The notes beneath the pieces were generated by a model. That model was not told the origin of the DNA, did no database searches, and saw only the letters and a program-made list of their open reading frames with translations. From positions 1-64,000 of the forward strand of contig NZ_ACVP01000037.1 of assembly GCF_000175635.1 (NCBI RefSeq): 64,000 bases of DNA. The letters run 5' to 3'. Numbering within the stretch: position 1 is the first letter of the stretch; each line of letters opens with the position of its first letter. Positions 47,860 to 57,706 of this stretch are shown in pieces. Made by a program: the position numbers and the translations under genes. The stretch comes from Corynebacterium tuberculostearicum SK141. GTDB lineage: Bacteria; Actinomycetota; Actinomycetes; Mycobacteriales; Mycobacteriaceae.

Positions 47860-49146
47860 ATGAAAGCAAAGCATGTTTGGTGGTCAGCGACCGCGCTCGT
47901 GGTAGCGGCAGCGGTCGGAGGTACGGCTGCGCTGGGCGTTACCCTCCAGCGCGAATATGGCGATCTCTCGCACGGGGAGGCGCAGGCGGTCGAGGCTCCT
48001 GAGGAGCCGTTGAGCGCAGCACAGCCGGGCGAGGCAGATCTGGATGCGCTGAGCGCGAAGCTGGATGAGCTCGCTAAGAATAAAGACCTTGCCACTTTTG
48101 GCGGCGAGGTGATCGATACTGAAACCGGTGACGTGGTGTGGCAGCGCGACGCGGATAAGCGGCTCACCCCGGCCTCGTCCACGAAGGTCCTCACCACTGC
48201 GGCGGCCACGTTGGCGCTGGATGAGAATGAGAAAATCACCACCAAGGTCTACCGTGGGTCGAACGAAAAGAACGTGGTCATCAAGGCCGCGGGCGATGTG
48301 TGGATGACGCATGAGCAGCTCGATGATTTGGCCGAGCAGATTTCGAAGAACGTCGAGCAGGTCGATGGCGTTTACATCGATACCTCCGCGTGGTCCGGCG
48401 AGGCGCAGGCCCCGGGGTGGGATCCGGAAAACGTGGACGGCGGCTTCGTCGCGCCAATGGAACCGGCCATGCTCTACGGTGGTCGCCTGGGCGCGACGAC
48501 GGGGGACGTGCCGAGGAGTCATGAGCCGGCTTTGGATGTGGCTAAGCAGCTAGGCGATCGCCTCGGCGCGGGCAAGGTAGGCATGGGCTCTGTGGCGGAG
48601 AACGCGCAGGAAGTGGCGAGCGTGGATTCGCCGCCGCTAGCGGACCGCGCCCGAGAAATGGTGCGCCATTCCGATAACGTCATGGCCGAGGCCATTGCGC
48701 GTGAGCTGGCGGTTTCCCGTGGCAAGGAAGCCAGCTTTGAAGGCGATACGCAGGCCACGCTGGATGTCCTACGGGAAGAGGGCTTCGACGTCGAGGGCGT
48801 CGACATAAAGGATAATTCCGGGCTCTCGGTGGACAATCGCCTCACGGCCAGTCTGCTGACGCAGCTCATTAATGGCGCGGTCAAGGATCCGCGCCTGCGC
48901 CCGCTGGTGTCCTACCTGCCGGTGGCCGGCGGCGATGGCACGCTGTACGAGCGCTACGGCGATTCCGCGGCCAAGGGCTATGTGCGCGCTAAGACGGGCA
49001 CGCTGACTGGGGTCTCGGCTTTGGCCGGCACCGCGCAGGGCAATTCCGGGCGCGTGTATGCCTTTGCGTTCATTGTTAATGACGGCGATATTTTGTCCGC
49101 CCGCAAGGCTCAAGACGCATTGGCTTCTGCACTGCATGAGTTCTAA
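47860..49146 (+). CDS. dacB: D-alanyl-D-alanine carboxypeptidase/endopeptidase (PBP4, S13 family)
   Basis: 428 residues from ATG at 47860. The N-terminal helix [22 protein letters not shown] is a signal or anchor. Penicillin-binding motifs are SxxK at Ser106 (ASSTKV), SDN in [13 protein letters not shown], and KTG in [13 protein letters not shown]. It trims or cuts peptidoglycan cross-links outside the membrane. Its end overlaps tilS by 11 nt. Confidence 0.93.
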   Translation: MKAKHVWWSATALVVAAAVGGTAALGVTLQREYGDLSHGEAQAVEAPEEPLSAAQPGEADLDALSAKLDELAKNKDLATFGGEVIDTETGDVVWQRDADKRLTPASSTKVLTTAAATLALDENEKITTKVYRGSNEKNVVIKAAGDVWMTHEQLDDLAEQISKNVEQVDGVYIDTSAWSGEAQAPGWDPENVDGGFVAPMEPAMLYGGRLGATTGDVPRSHEPALDVAKQLGDRLGAGKVGMGSVAENAQEVASVDSPPLADRAREMVRHSDNVMAEAIARELAVSRGKEASFEGDTQATLDVLREEGFDVEGVDIKDNSGLSVDNRLTASLLTQLINGAVKDPRLRPLVSYLPVAGGDGTLYERYGDSAAKGYVRAKTGTLTGVSALAGTAQGNSGRVYAFAFIVNDGDILSARKAQDALASALHEF

Positions 49147-50086
49147 TAAGCCCTTTTGGCCGCGGGTTTCGCCGCACTTTCTAGCGTGTCGACGCGGCGT
49201 GCGCGCTGCTGGCCTTGACCATGCAGTGGCGGTGGGGCTGTCCGGAGGAGCGGATTCGCTGGCTCTCATGGCGGCGCTGGTGGCGGAGGGGCACGAGGTG
49301 CTCGCGCTGTGCGTGGACCACGGGTTGCAAGATGGCTCGAGGGCGCAGGCCGAGCGCGCGGCCGAACAGGCGCGAACGCTGGGCGCGCGGGCGCAGGTGC
49401 TCAGCGTTGAGACGGGCGCTGTGGCGGGGGCGGAGTCGATGGAGGCGGCCGCGCGAGCGGCGCGGTATCGGGCACTGGCCGCCGCGTGCGCGGACGAAGG
49501 TTTAGAGGTTGCCGTGGCGCATACGGCCGATGACCAGGCGGAAACACTGCTGCTCGGCGCGCTGCGCGGGCGGGTGACCGGCATGAGCGAGCGCAGCGAG
49601 GTCGAAGGCGCCCGTGTGGTGCGGCCGCTGTTGGGCGTGCGCCGGGCCGATACGGAGGGCGCCTGCGCGGAGTTGGGCCTTTCCGCGTGGCGGGATCCGC
49701 AGAACGAGGACACGAATTTCCGCCGCGTGGCGCTGCGCCGCGAGGTCATTCCGCAGTTGAGCCGCATCATCGGCGGGGACGCGGTGCCAGCGCTGGCGCA
49801 AGCCGCAGGCGACGCCGCGCTTGACGACGCCACCCTGCGCACCCCACCCACCACCGACTGCGCCGAGCTGGCGGCGATGGCGGAACCACGGCGCCGGCGG
49901 GCAATCGCGGCGTGGCTGGTCAGCGAGGGGGTAGAGGTAACAAGGAGGGGAGTGGGGGACGTCGGCAAGCTGTGCACCCACTGGCGCGGGCAAGGCCCGG
50001 TGGCCGTGCGATCGGCGCGGCAGGTGGGGCAGAGGTTGGAAGTAGCCCGTATAGGTGGCAAACTGGCACTATTGTCTGGTCATTAA
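49136..50086 (+). CDS. tilS: tRNA(Ile)-lysidine synthase
   Basis: 316 residues from ATG at 49136, inside the dacB end. The PP-loop AVGLSGGADSLALMAAL binds ATP. VDHGLQDGSRAQAERA, HTADDQAETLLLGALRG and VRPLLGVRRADTE follow as in TilS. It makes lysidine at the wobble base of tRNA-Ile(CAU), so it should be essential. Shorter than E. coli TilS, lacking the large C-terminal domain, as is usual in actinobacteria. Confidence 0.94.
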   Translation: MSSNKPFWPRVSPHFLACRRGVRAAGLDHAVAVGLSGGADSLALMAALVAEGHEVLALCVDHGLQDGSRAQAERAAEQARTLGARAQVLSVETGAVAGAESMEAAARAARYRALAAACADEGLEVAVAHTADDQAETLLLGALRGRVTGMSERSEVEGARVVRPLLGVRRADTEGACAELGLSAWRDPQNEDTNFRRVALRREVIPQLSRIIGGDAVPALAQAAGDAALDDATLRTPPTTDCAELAAMAEPRRRRAIAAWLVSEGVEVTRRGVGDVGKLCTHWRGQGPVAVRSARQVGQRLEVARIGGKLALLSGH

Positions 50087-50098
50087 AGGAGCGCACAC

Positions 50099-50686
50099 GT
50101 GCACGACAAGAAAGACTTCGCCGTTCCCGCAAACCGCTACGGTGACGATGTAGAAGCAATCCTCATTGGAGAAGAGGAACTGCAAAGCCGCGTTCAAGAA
50201 CTCGCGGATATGGTCTCAGAAAAGTATGCCGACTCTGAGCACGACCTGCTGTTGGTCTGCGTGCTCAAGGGCGCCGCATTCTTCCTCACGGACTTTGCGC
50301 GCAAGCTATCCATCCCCTCCGAGCTGGAGTTTATGGCCGTATCCTCCTACGGCACCTCCACCTCCTCTTCCGGCGTGGTGCGCATCTTGAAGGATTTGGA
50401 CCGCGATATTGCCGGGCGCAACGTGCTCATCGTGGAAGACATCATCGATTCCGGCCTCACCCTGTCGTGGCTCATCCGCAACCTGGAAGGCCGCAACCCC
50501 GCCTCGCTGAACGTGGTCACCCTGCTGCGCAAGCCGGAGGTAGTCAAGGCCGATATTGATCTGCTGGATGTCGGCTTTGATATCCCGAATGAATTCGTCA
50601 TCGGCTACGGGCTGGACTATGCGGAACGCTACCGCGATCTGCCTTACGTGGGCACCCTCCACCCTGATGTCTATACCACCAACTAA
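50099..50686 (+). CDS. hpt: Hypoxanthine phosphoribosyltransferase
   Basis: 195 residues from GTG, preceded by AAAGGAG. The PRPP loop is [17 protein letters not shown], and [19 protein letters not shown] and [11 protein letters not shown] are family segments. Salvages hypoxanthine and guanine to IMP and GMP. tilS-hpt-ftsH is a conserved bacterial order. Confidence 0.95.
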   Translation: MHDKKDFAVPANRYGDDVEAILIGEEELQSRVQELADMVSEKYADSEHDLLLVCVLKGAAFFLTDFARKLSIPSELEFMAVSSYGTSTSSSGVVRILKDLDRDIAGRNVLIVEDIIDSGLTLSWLIRNLEGRNPASLNVVTLLRKPEVVKADIDLLDVGFDIPNEFVIGYGLDYAERYRDLPYVGTLHPDVYTTN

Positions 50687-50698
50687 AATCGCGCAGTA

Positions 50699-53056
50699 AT
50701 GAAAAACAACAAGATTCTTCGCTACGGCGGGATTGCGGCCCTCATCCTTATCGCGCTGTACGCTTTTACCTTCTTTAGCAACGACGCCCGCGGCTACGTG
50801 CAAGCGGATACCTCCGTGGCGCTGACCCAGCTCAAGGACAAAAACGTCGATGAGGTGGAAATCGATGACCGCGAGCAGCGCCTGCGCATCAAGCTCAAGG
50901 ACGAAATCACGGTAGACGAGCGCGACGGCGTGCAGGAGATCGTGGCCAAGTACCCGGCCCGCGCCTCCGAGCAGGTCTTTAACGCCGTCAAGGATTCCGG
51001 TGCCGAAAAGTACCAGACCAATGTCACGCAGGAATCCTTCTTGGGCTCCATGCTCAGCATGCTGCTGCCGATGATCATCCTCTTCGGCGTGCTCTTCTGG
51101 CTCATGTCCCGCATGCAGCAGGGCGCTGGTGGCATGTTTGGCATCGGCGGTTCCAAGGCCAAGGAATTGACCAAGGATATGCCGACCAATACCTTTGAGG
51201 ACGTGGCCGGCGCGGACGAGGCCGTGGACGAGCTGCAAGAGATCAAGGACTTCCTGGATGACCCCACCCGCTACCACGACCTAGGCGCCAAGATCCCGCG
51301 CGGCGTGCTGCTTTATGGCCCTCCGGGTACCGGTAAGACCTTGCTTGCCCGCGCCGTGGCTGGCGAGGCCGGCGTGCCGTTTTATTCCATCTCCGGTTCT
51401 GACTTTGTGGAGATGTTCGTCGGCGTGGGTGCCTCCCGCGTGCGCGACCTGTTCAAGCAGGCGAAGGAAAATAGCCCCTGCATCATCTTCGTGGACGAGA
51501 TTGACGCCGTGGGCCGCCAGCGCGGTTCCGGTACCGGCGGCGGCCACGATGAGCGCGAGCAGACCCTCAACCAGCTGCTGGTAGAAATGGACGGCTTTGG
51601 TGACCGCGAGGGCGTAATCCTCATCGCCGCCACCAACCGCCCGGATATCCTGGATCCGGCGCTGCTGCGCCCAGGCCGCTTCGACCGCCAGATTCCGGTC
51701 ACCAACCCGGACTTGGCCGGCCGCGAGCAGATCCTGCGCGTGCATGCAAAGAATAAACCGCTGGCAGAAGAGGTTGACGTAGCGCAGCTGGCCAAGCGCA
51801 CCGCCGGCATGTCCGGCGCGGACCTGGCCAACGTGCTCAACGAGGCCGCATTGCTGACCGCCCGCATCGGCGGCAACGTCATTACCTATGACGCATTGGA
51901 AGAGGCGACCGACCGCGTCGTGGGCGGCCCGCGCCGCCAGGGCAAGATTATCTCCGAGCACGAGAAGAAGGTCACCGCTTACCACGAGGGCGGACACACG
52001 CTTTCCGCGTGGGCACTCAAGGATATTGAGCGCGTGTACAAGGTCACCATCCTGGCCCGCGGCCGCACCGGCGGCCACGCCATGACCTCCCAGGAAGACG
52101 ACAAGGGCATGTACACCCGTGACGAGCTCTTCTCTCGTTTGGTCTTTGCCATGGGTGGCCGCGCGGCCGAGGAACTGGTCTTCGGTGCGCCGACCACCGG
52201 TGCGTCTTCCGATATTGAAAACGCCACCAAGATCGCTCGTTCCATGCTCACCGAGTACGGCTTCTCCCCGGACCTGGGCACCGTCAAGTACGGCAAGGAG
52301 CAGGGCGATCCCTTCAGCCAGATGGGTGGTGGCGGCTCCATCGATTACTCCGATGAGGTTGCTTCCAAGATTGATGAGCAGATGCGCTACCTGCTCGAGC
52401 GCGCGCACGAGCAGGCCTATGACATCCTGCGCAACAACCGTTACTACCTGGATAAGCTGGCCGAGGCCCTGCTGGAGAAGGAAACCCTGCGTCGCCCCGA
52501 CCTGGAGCGCATCTTCGACGGTATCGAGCCGCGCGAGGCCTTCGACGTCTTCCCAGGTGAAGACGATCGCTTCCCGCGTCAGATTGGCTACGCCCCAGTG
52601 AAGACCCCGGTTGAGCTGGCGAAGGAGCGCGGCGAGGAGCTTCCTAAGCGCATGACGCTTCTCGATGCCTCCCGGGCCGCCCGTGAGCGCCGCCTCGCCG
52701 GCGAAGAACCGAAGGGTGAGGTGGGCTTCAACTTTGGTCAGCACGCCGGCGATTACGTCGACCCGGACACTGCCCGCGAGCTGGGCAGCGGTCCCGCGAA
52801 GGAATCCGCGAACTCCTCGTCGGCCCAGTCGGCCCAGCCGACCCAGCAGTCCCGCGACGCCCAGTCTGCCCCGGCTTCCGAGCCAACCGCCCGTCCGGCC
52901 GCACGCCCCGCTGCCGGTGGCGGAAAGCACCACAAGCCGGATGCCGGCGCGGATGCTGAGGCTGAGACCAGCCAGTGGTTTACCCCTGGCTGGGACGAGA
53001 AGGATCGCCGCAAGAACCCCTATGCGCGCGAGGACGACAAGCAAGAAGATAACTAA
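50699..53056 (+). CDS. ftsH: ATP-dependent zinc metalloprotease FtsH
   Basis: 785 residues. Two membrane helices ([19 protein letters not shown] and [20 protein letters not shown]) flank a small extracytoplasmic domain. The AAA module has Walker [22 protein letters not shown] and the second-region-of-homology [20 protein letters not shown]. The zinc site is AYHEGGHTL (HExxH). The last 110 residues are a Ser/Gln/Pro/Ala-rich low-complexity tail ending in charged residues, longer than in E. coli FtsH. It degrades membrane and unstable cytosolic proteins. Confidence 0.97.
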   Translation: MKNNKILRYGGIAALILIALYAFTFFSNDARGYVQADTSVALTQLKDKNVDEVEIDDREQRLRIKLKDEITVDERDGVQEIVAKYPARASEQVFNAVKDSGAEKYQTNVTQESFLGSMLSMLLPMIILFGVLFWLMSRMQQGAGGMFGIGGSKAKELTKDMPTNTFEDVAGADEAVDELQEIKDFLDDPTRYHDLGAKIPRGVLLYGPPGTGKTLLARAVAGEAGVPFYSISGSDFVEMFVGVGASRVRDLFKQAKENSPCIIFVDEIDAVGRQRGSGTGGGHDEREQTLNQLLVEMDGFGDREGVILIAATNRPDILDPALLRPGRFDRQIPVTNPDLAGREQILRVHAKNKPLAEEVDVAQLAKRTAGMSGADLANVLNEAALLTARIGGNVITYDALEEATDRVVGGPRRQGKIISEHEKKVTAYHEGGHTLSAWALKDIERVYKVTILARGRTGGHAMTSQEDDKGMYTRDELFSRLVFAMGGRAAEELVFGAPTTGASSDIENATKIARSMLTEYGFSPDLGTVKYGKEQGDPFSQMGGGGSIDYSDEVASKIDEQMRYLLERAHEQAYDILRNNRYYLDKLAEALLEKETLRRPDLERIFDGIEPREAFDVFPGEDDRFPRQIGYAPVKTPVELAKERGEELPKRMTLLDASRAARERRLAGEEPKGEVGFNFGQHAGDYVDPDTARELGSGPAKESANSSSAQSAQPTQQSRDAQSAPASEPTARPAARPAAGGGKHHKPDAGADAEAETSQWFTPGWDEKDRRKNPYAREDDKQEDN

Positions 53057-53649
53057 TGCCTGATAATCACATTCCCGCTCGCGCCGCCTTTGACCAAGAC
53101 CGAGCGGAGGCAGCGGTGCGTGAGCTGCTCCTTGCGGTAGGGGAGGACCCTGACCGCGAGGGCTTGCGCGAAACCCCGGCCCGCGTGGCCCGCGCCTACC
53201 GCGAGGTCTTCGCCGGACTGCACGAGGACCCGACCGAGGTCCTGCACAAGACCTTCGCCGAGGACCACCAAGAATTGGTTCTGGTGCGCGATATCCCCAT
53301 TTATTCCACCTGCGAGCACCACTTGGTGCCGTTCTACGGCGTGGCGCATATCGGCTACATCCCGGGCAAAGACGGCCACGTCACCGGTTTGAGCAAACTC
53401 GCCCGCCTGGCGGATATGTACGCCAAGCGCCCCCAGGTCCAAGAGCGCCTCACCCAGCAGGTAGCGGACGCCTTGGTGGAGGTTCTCGGTGCGCAGTCCG
53501 TCATCGTGGTCATTGAGTGCGAGCACTTGTGCATGGCCATGCGTGGCATTCGCAAGCCGGGTGCGACGACGACCACCTCCGCGGTGCGCGGCGGCTTCAA
53601 AAATAATGCCGCCTCCCGCGCCGAGGTACTCAGCCTGATTCGCAGCTAA
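53056..53649 (+). CDS. folE: GTP cyclohydrolase I
   Basis: 197 residues. Overlaps the ftsH stop codon by 1 nt (TAATG). Zn ligands lie in [12 protein letters not shown] and in [29 protein letters not shown] and [22 protein letters not shown] are family blocks. It makes dihydroneopterin triphosphate from GTP, the first step of folate synthesis, followed by folP, folB and folK. Confidence 0.96.
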   Translation: MPDNHIPARAAFDQDRAEAAVRELLLAVGEDPDREGLRETPARVARAYREVFAGLHEDPTEVLHKTFAEDHQELVLVRDIPIYSTCEHHLVPFYGVAHIGYIPGKDGHVTGLSKLARLADMYAKRPQVQERLTQQVADALVEVLGAQSVIVVIECEHLCMAMRGIRKPGATTTTSAVRGGFKNNAASRAEVLSLIRS

Positions 53650-53686
53650 GTCCCCCGGTTACCACGAAAGCGAGAAGGAGCACGCC

Positions 53687-54649
53687 ATGCAGCAGGCAAC
53701 CTCGGTATCGGATCTGAGCATCGCCAACCGCACGCTGGTGATGGGCATCGTCAACGTCACGGAGGATTCCTTCTCCGATGGCGGTAAGTGGTTGGACGTC
53801 GATGCCGCCATCAACCACGCCCGCGAACTCGTGGCGCAGGGTGCGGACATGATTGACGTCGGTGGTGAGTCCACCCGGCCGGGTGCGGTGCGGGTGGAGG
53901 CGGACGTCGAAAAGCGCCGCGTGGTTCCCGTCATTGAGGCGCTGAGCGAGCTGGGCATCCGCACCTCCGTGGATACGATGCGCGCCTCGGTGGCCCGCGC
54001 GGCGGCAGCGGCCGGTGTGGACATGATTAATGACGTCTCCGGTGGCCTGGCTGATCCGGAGATGTATCGCGCGATGGCCGAGGCCGGCGTGCCCGTGTGC
54101 TTGATGCACTGGCGCACGCTGCAGGAAGGTGCCTTTGGTTCTGCGGCCGGTAGCGCCGACCACGGCGGCGATGTGGTGCGCGATGTGCATGAGACCCTCG
54201 AGCGCCTGGCGAATAACGCGCTGGCGGCCGGCGTGCGCCGCGATAATATCGTGCTCGATCCGGGCCTGGGCTTTGCTAAGACCCCACAGGATAACTGGGC
54301 GCTGCTCAAGGCCCTGCCGGAGTTCCTCGACGCCGAATTCCCCATGCTGGTGGGAGCCTCGCGCAAGCGTTTCCTCGCCGCCATCCGGGAAGACCGTGGC
54401 GTGGAATCCAGCCCGCTGCTGGCCGATCCCGCGACTGCGGCCGTGACCGCCATTTCCGCTCAGATGGGCGCGTGGGGCGTCCGCGTGCACGAGGTCGCCG
54501 TCTCCCGCGACGCCGTCGATGTGGCCGCGGCTTGGAACGCCGGCGATGGCTACAAGGGTGGGGCCAATGCTAGCGGCAGCTATAGCAATGGCGCCGATGG
54601 CAATGGCACTATGAAATCCACCGCCCTACCGCGCAACCCGAAGGAGTAA
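53687..54649 (+). CDS. folP: Dihydropteroate synthase
   Basis: 320 residues. MGIVNVTEDSFSDGGKW, DVGGESTRPGA (pterin/phosphate binding), DTMRASVARAA, INDVSGGLADPEM, LDPGLGFAKT and GASRKRFL are the expected blocks. It joins p-aminobenzoate to the pterin and is the sulfonamide target. The C-terminus adds about 35 residues of Gly/Asn/Ser-rich sequence (ANASGSYSNGADGNGTM) beyond the usual fold. AGAAGGAG precedes the ATG. Confidence 0.95.
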   Translation: MQQATSVSDLSIANRTLVMGIVNVTEDSFSDGGKWLDVDAAINHARELVAQGADMIDVGGESTRPGAVRVEADVEKRRVVPVIEALSELGIRTSVDTMRASVARAAAAAGVDMINDVSGGLADPEMYRAMAEAGVPVCLMHWRTLQEGAFGSAAGSADHGGDVVRDVHETLERLANNALAAGVRRDNIVLDPGLGFAKTPQDNWALLKALPEFLDAEFPMLVGASRKRFLAAIREDRGVESSPLLADPATAAVTAISAQMGAWGVRVHEVAVSRDAVDVAAAWNAGDGYKGGANASGSYSNGADGNGTMKSTALPRNPKE

Positions 54650-54652
54650 AAC

Positions 54653-55033
54653 ATGGCAGACCGCATCGAGCTCACCGGCCTGGAGTGCTTCGGCTACCAC
54701 GGCGTCTTCGAGGAAGAAAAGCGTACGGGCCAGCCTTTCATCGTGGATATCACCTGCTGGTCCGAGTTCGCAGAGGCCGCCGCCACCGATGATCTGACCA
54801 AGACCATCAATTACGCCGAGCTTGCCGACGTCGCCGCGAATATCATCGAAGGCCCCGCCCGCGACCTCATTGAGACCGTCGCCAGCGAGGTGGCCGATAC
54901 CATCATGGACACCTTCGAGGGCCTGCATGCCGTGGAGGTCACCCTGCATAAGCCGCAAGCGCCGATTCCGCGCACTTTTGCCGACGTCGCCGTGGTCGCC
55001 CGCCGCTCCCGCAAGCACGCGAGGACCCTCTAA
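54653..55033 (+). CDS. folB: Dihydroneopterin aldolase
   Basis: 126 residues. IELTGLECFGYHGVFEEEKRTGQPFIVD carries the Glu/Tyr/His substrate contacts, and NYAELADVAANIIEGPARDLIETVASEVADTI and VEVTLHKPQAPIP complete the fold. It overlaps folK by 1 nt (TAATG). Confidence 0.95.
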   Translation: MADRIELTGLECFGYHGVFEEEKRTGQPFIVDITCWSEFAEAAATDDLTKTINYAELADVAANIIEGPARDLIETVASEVADTIMDTFEGLHAVEVTLHKPQAPIPRTFADVAVVARRSRKHARTL

Positions 55034-55518
55034 TGCGTGCGGTGCTGTCCATCGGCTCCAATATGGATGACCGCGTGGAGCTTCTGCGCACGGTATTCGA
55101 CGAGTTTGCCGGCGAGATCGTTGCCGCCTCGCCCGTCTATGCCACCCCGCCATGGGGCGTGACGGACCAAGACGAATTCCTCAACGCGGTGCTCATCGTG
55201 GACGTGGACGAGACTCCGAAGGAACTCCTGCGCCGCGGGCAAAAACTTGAAGAGGCCGCCGAGCGCGTCCGCGTGCGCCACTGGGGACCGCGCACGCTGG
55301 ATGTGGACATCATCGATATCGAGGGCTATACCTCCGAGGACCCGGAGCTTATCGTCCCGCATCCTTATGGCCACGAGCGTGCCTTCGTGCTGATTCCGTG
55401 GTTGGCGGCCGATGCTGGTGCTAGGTTGAGTGGGGAGGGCGTCGCCAAGCGGGTAGCAGCACTCGACCCGAAAGAGCGCGCCGAGATTCGCCGGCTGGGC
55501 ATGATGGAGGAGCTATGA
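55033..55518 (+). CDS. folK: 2-amino-4-hydroxy-6-hydroxymethyldihydropteridine diphosphokinase
   Basis: 161 residues. LSIGSNMDDRVELLR at the start, then ASPVYATPPWGVTDQDEFLNAV and WGPRTLDVDIIDIEGY (Mg-binding D-x-D) and IVPHPYGHERAFVL. It pyrophosphorylates the pterin before FolP. It overlaps the DUF3180 gene by 4 bp. The stretch coding GEGVAKRV holds a variant of the dispersed word. Confidence 0.95.
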   Translation: MRAVLSIGSNMDDRVELLRTVFDEFAGEIVAASPVYATPPWGVTDQDEFLNAVLIVDVDETPKELLRRGQKLEEAAERVRVRHWGPRTLDVDIIDIEGYTSEDPELIVPHPYGHERAFVLIPWLAADAGARLSGEGVAKRVAALDPKERAEIRRLGMMEEL

Positions 55519-55988
55519 CACGGACCTCGCTGGGTGCCCTCATCGGCACCGGGGTCTTCTTTGCCGCCGCAGCGGCCATCCTCACCACGCGCTTTTATGG
55601 CTCCATGCTGCAAATCCCGGTAACGGTCTCCGCCACGCTGTGGCTCATGGCCGTCATCTGTGTGGCGCTGACCTGGAAGGTGGATCAAGCCACCGAGGAC
55701 GAGCATGGCATTGGCCTGGATAATTCGCAGCTCAACCCCATGACCATCACGCAGTTCATGCTGGTAGGAAAGGCCTCGGCATGGACGGGTTCCATCGTGG
55801 GTGGCATTTATGCCGGCATTGCCGTCTACGTCATCCCCAACGCGGGTACGCTCACCGCGGCCTCCGATGACCTCGTGGGCGTCATTGCCTCTGCGCTCGG
55901 TGGCCTCGCGATGGCTGCTGCTGGCCTGCGGCTAGAGCGACACTGCGAGACCCCGCCCCCACCAGATGGGGTACAGGCGGTACATTAG
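55515..55988 (+). CDS. DUF3180 membrane protein
   Basis: 157 residues with four helices (LIGTGVFFAAAAAIL, IPVTVSATLWLMAVICVAL, GKASAWTGSIVGGIYAGIAVYV, DDLVGVIASALGGLAMAAAGL). The LNPMTITQFMLVGKASAW-type motif is conserved in actinobacterial DUF3180. It always follows folK in this group (M. tuberculosis Rv3605c position). Function not known. Confidence 0.85.
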   Translation: MTRTSLGALIGTGVFFAAAAAILTTRFYGSMLQIPVTVSATLWLMAVICVALTWKVDQATEDEHGIGLDNSQLNPMTITQFMLVGKASAWTGSIVGGIYAGIAVYVIPNAGTLTAASDDLVGVIASALGGLAMAAAGLRLERHCETPPPPDGVQAVH

Positions 55989-57031
55989 TGAGCATGACTG
56001 AGCCGCGCTCTTCTTCTAGCAAAACTCCCGCCAAGACGACCAAGCCGGATCTGGGCCAGACCGGGCTCATCGTCCTCGTGGTGTTGGCCGTTGTAGCCAG
56101 CATCGTCATGCTGATTTCCGGCTCTGCCGCAGCCCTTAAGATTGCGCTCATCGCCGCTTTGTGGGCTGCCGTGCTTGGCTTCTTCCTGGTGATGCGCTAC
56201 CGCCGCCAGGCCGAGGAATCCGTGACCAAGCTGGAGCTGCAGGAGCGCGCTCACCGCGCCGAGCTCAAGCAGGCCCGCACAGCCGATGGCCAGCCGCTGC
56301 CGGATCAGGAACTGCTGGATGAGATCCGCACCGAGCTGGCTTCCATCCGCAAGCAGATTGAAGATCTTTCCGGCCAGAACTTCACCTATGAACCGGCCGC
56401 TCTGCACGCCGAGGCGCGCCGCATCATGCAGCTCGAGGCCCAAACCGCGGCCGCTGCTCGCCCTGGCTCTGAGGAGGGCAATGTGGACTTCACCCAGTCC
56501 TCTTCTGGCGCCCCGTCCGCCGATGCCATCGCTGGCCGCTTGGGTAACCAGCCATCCGCGGCGCACGCCGAGGCTAATCCGCTTAATGACATCATCAGCG
56601 AAAAGACTCGTGCGCAGCGTACCTCCGGCAAGGCTTCTGGTGCCTCCACCTTTAATACTGGTGGTTTCCAGGCCGTGCGCTGGGATACCGGCGGCGATGA
56701 TTCCCTGAAGAATACCCGCACGTCCGCGGCCAGCGAGCACCACGGTAGCCATCGCAAGCCAGAGGCTGCCACCACGGCCAATGACGAAACCCAGGACATT
56801 CCGCAGCAGCCGGCACCACAGCGCGATGAGCGTGCGGAGTACCCGGGCTCCGGCCAGCACGTAGCCCCAGAAAAGTCCGAGCCGGTGCGCCAGAAGGCGG
56901 GCCGCGCGCATCACCGCGCGGCCGCCGATGAGCCCGATTCCCGCGGCCGCCGCCGCAGCGATGATAAGCGCGAGGGCGCGGTCTCCGTGGCCGAGCTGCT
57001 GGCCCAGGCGAAGAAAAAGAAGGATAAATAA
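55988..57031 (+). CDS. DUF6779-like membrane protein
   Basis: 347 residues from GTG (ATG two codons later is an alternative start). Two close helices (LGQTGLIVLVVLAVVASIVMLIS and LKIALIAALWAAVLGFFLVMRYR) precede a predicted coiled coil (about 75-145: EESVTKLELQERAHRAELKQARTA...EIRTELASIRKQIEDL). A long disordered region then ends in a basic patch and VAELLAQAKKKKDK. It corresponds by position to M. tuberculosis Rv3604c. Possibly an envelope or septum scaffold, but nothing proves a role. Confidence 0.75.
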   Translation: MSMTEPRSSSSKTPAKTTKPDLGQTGLIVLVVLAVVASIVMLISGSAAALKIALIAALWAAVLGFFLVMRYRRQAEESVTKLELQERAHRAELKQARTADGQPLPDQELLDEIRTELASIRKQIEDLSGQNFTYEPAALHAEARRIMQLEAQTAAAARPGSEEGNVDFTQSSSGAPSADAIAGRLGNQPSAAHAEANPLNDIISEKTRAQRTSGKASGASTFNTGGFQAVRWDTGGDDSLKNTRTSAASEHHGSHRKPEAATTANDETQDIPQQPAPQRDERAEYPGSGQHVAPEKSEPVRQKAGRAHHRAAADEPDSRGRRRSDDKREGAVSVAELLAQAKKKKDK

Positions 57032-57706
57032 ATGCGCCCGCCACGCATGCGGGTAGCACTCTTCGGTCGTAGCTCGGCTGGTATCAACCTAGCCGGAGAA
57101 ATGGCGCGTGCCGGCCACGAGATTGTTGAAATCTCCAATCCAGCGGAGCTTTCTTCCTTTGAGGCGCTTATCATTGCGGTCGGCGATGCTCGCCTAGATG
57201 CTGCAGTAGAACTACTGGAACCCCACGTTCACCGCGGTCTTATTGCCGTCCACACCTGCCTGTCGCGTGGCGTACAGGTTTTGGATCCGCTGGAGACTCG
57301 CGGCTGTGTGGTAGCCGCGCTTGCCCCTATCGTTTCTGGACGGTGGGCTGCAACCACCTTGGATGAGCTAGGTGAAACCATCGTGGAACTCATCGCCGGG
57401 GAGTTTCACGCCGATGTTCTCGCATTATCGGACGCCGAGCGTGCCCCTTTTGCCGCACGCGTCTACTATGCCGACATGCTGCACCGGCTACAGGTACCTG
57501 CGGCACGGGAAGCAGAATTTTTCGCCCCGACGGAGGAATGGCCGCCGGTAGGCAGTGACTTTGATAGTCAAGAAGCCATTGCTGCCTACCGCGGCGCCAC
57601 CGATCCCGGCCTGCGCCGCAGCTATGTGGAGGTTGCCCGCCGCCTAGGCGAGGTAGACGGCCGCGAGGAGCTAGAAATGTGGGCCCTACAAGAGGAGAGC
57701 CGATGA
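57032..57706 (+). CDS. Rossmann (6PGD-like, DUF2520-type) protein
   Basis: 224 residues. The N-terminal Rossmann pattern MRVALFGRSSAGINLAGEMARAGHEIVEISNP leads to ALIIAVGDARLDAAVELLEP and AVHTCLSRGVQVLDPLETRGC. This resembles the Rv3603c protein that sits before panC in mycobacteria. It probably binds NAD(P); the reaction is unknown. No gap separates it from the upstream gene, and it overlaps the PanC-like gene (ATGA). Confidence 0.75.
   Translation: MRPPRMRVALFGRSSAGINLAGEMARAGHEIVEISNPAELSSFEALIIAVGDARLDAAVELLEPHVHRGLIAVHTCLSRGVQVLDPLETRGCVVAALAPIVSGRWAATTLDELGETIVELIAGEFHADVLALSDAERAPFAARVYYADMLHRLQVPAAREAEFFAPTEEWPPVGSDFDSQEAIAAYRGATDPGLRRSYVEVARRLGEVDGREELEMWALQEESR

Noticed and set aside
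47777..48245. N-terminal extension of ppa to 48245
   Set aside because: The extra sequence runs antisense through dacB; a GTG with GGAGGA 7 nt upstream gives the standard length of 157 residues.
51281..53044. Large antisense frame over ftsH
   Set aside because: The plus strand encodes complete FtsH motifs; the antisense product has no recognisable domain.
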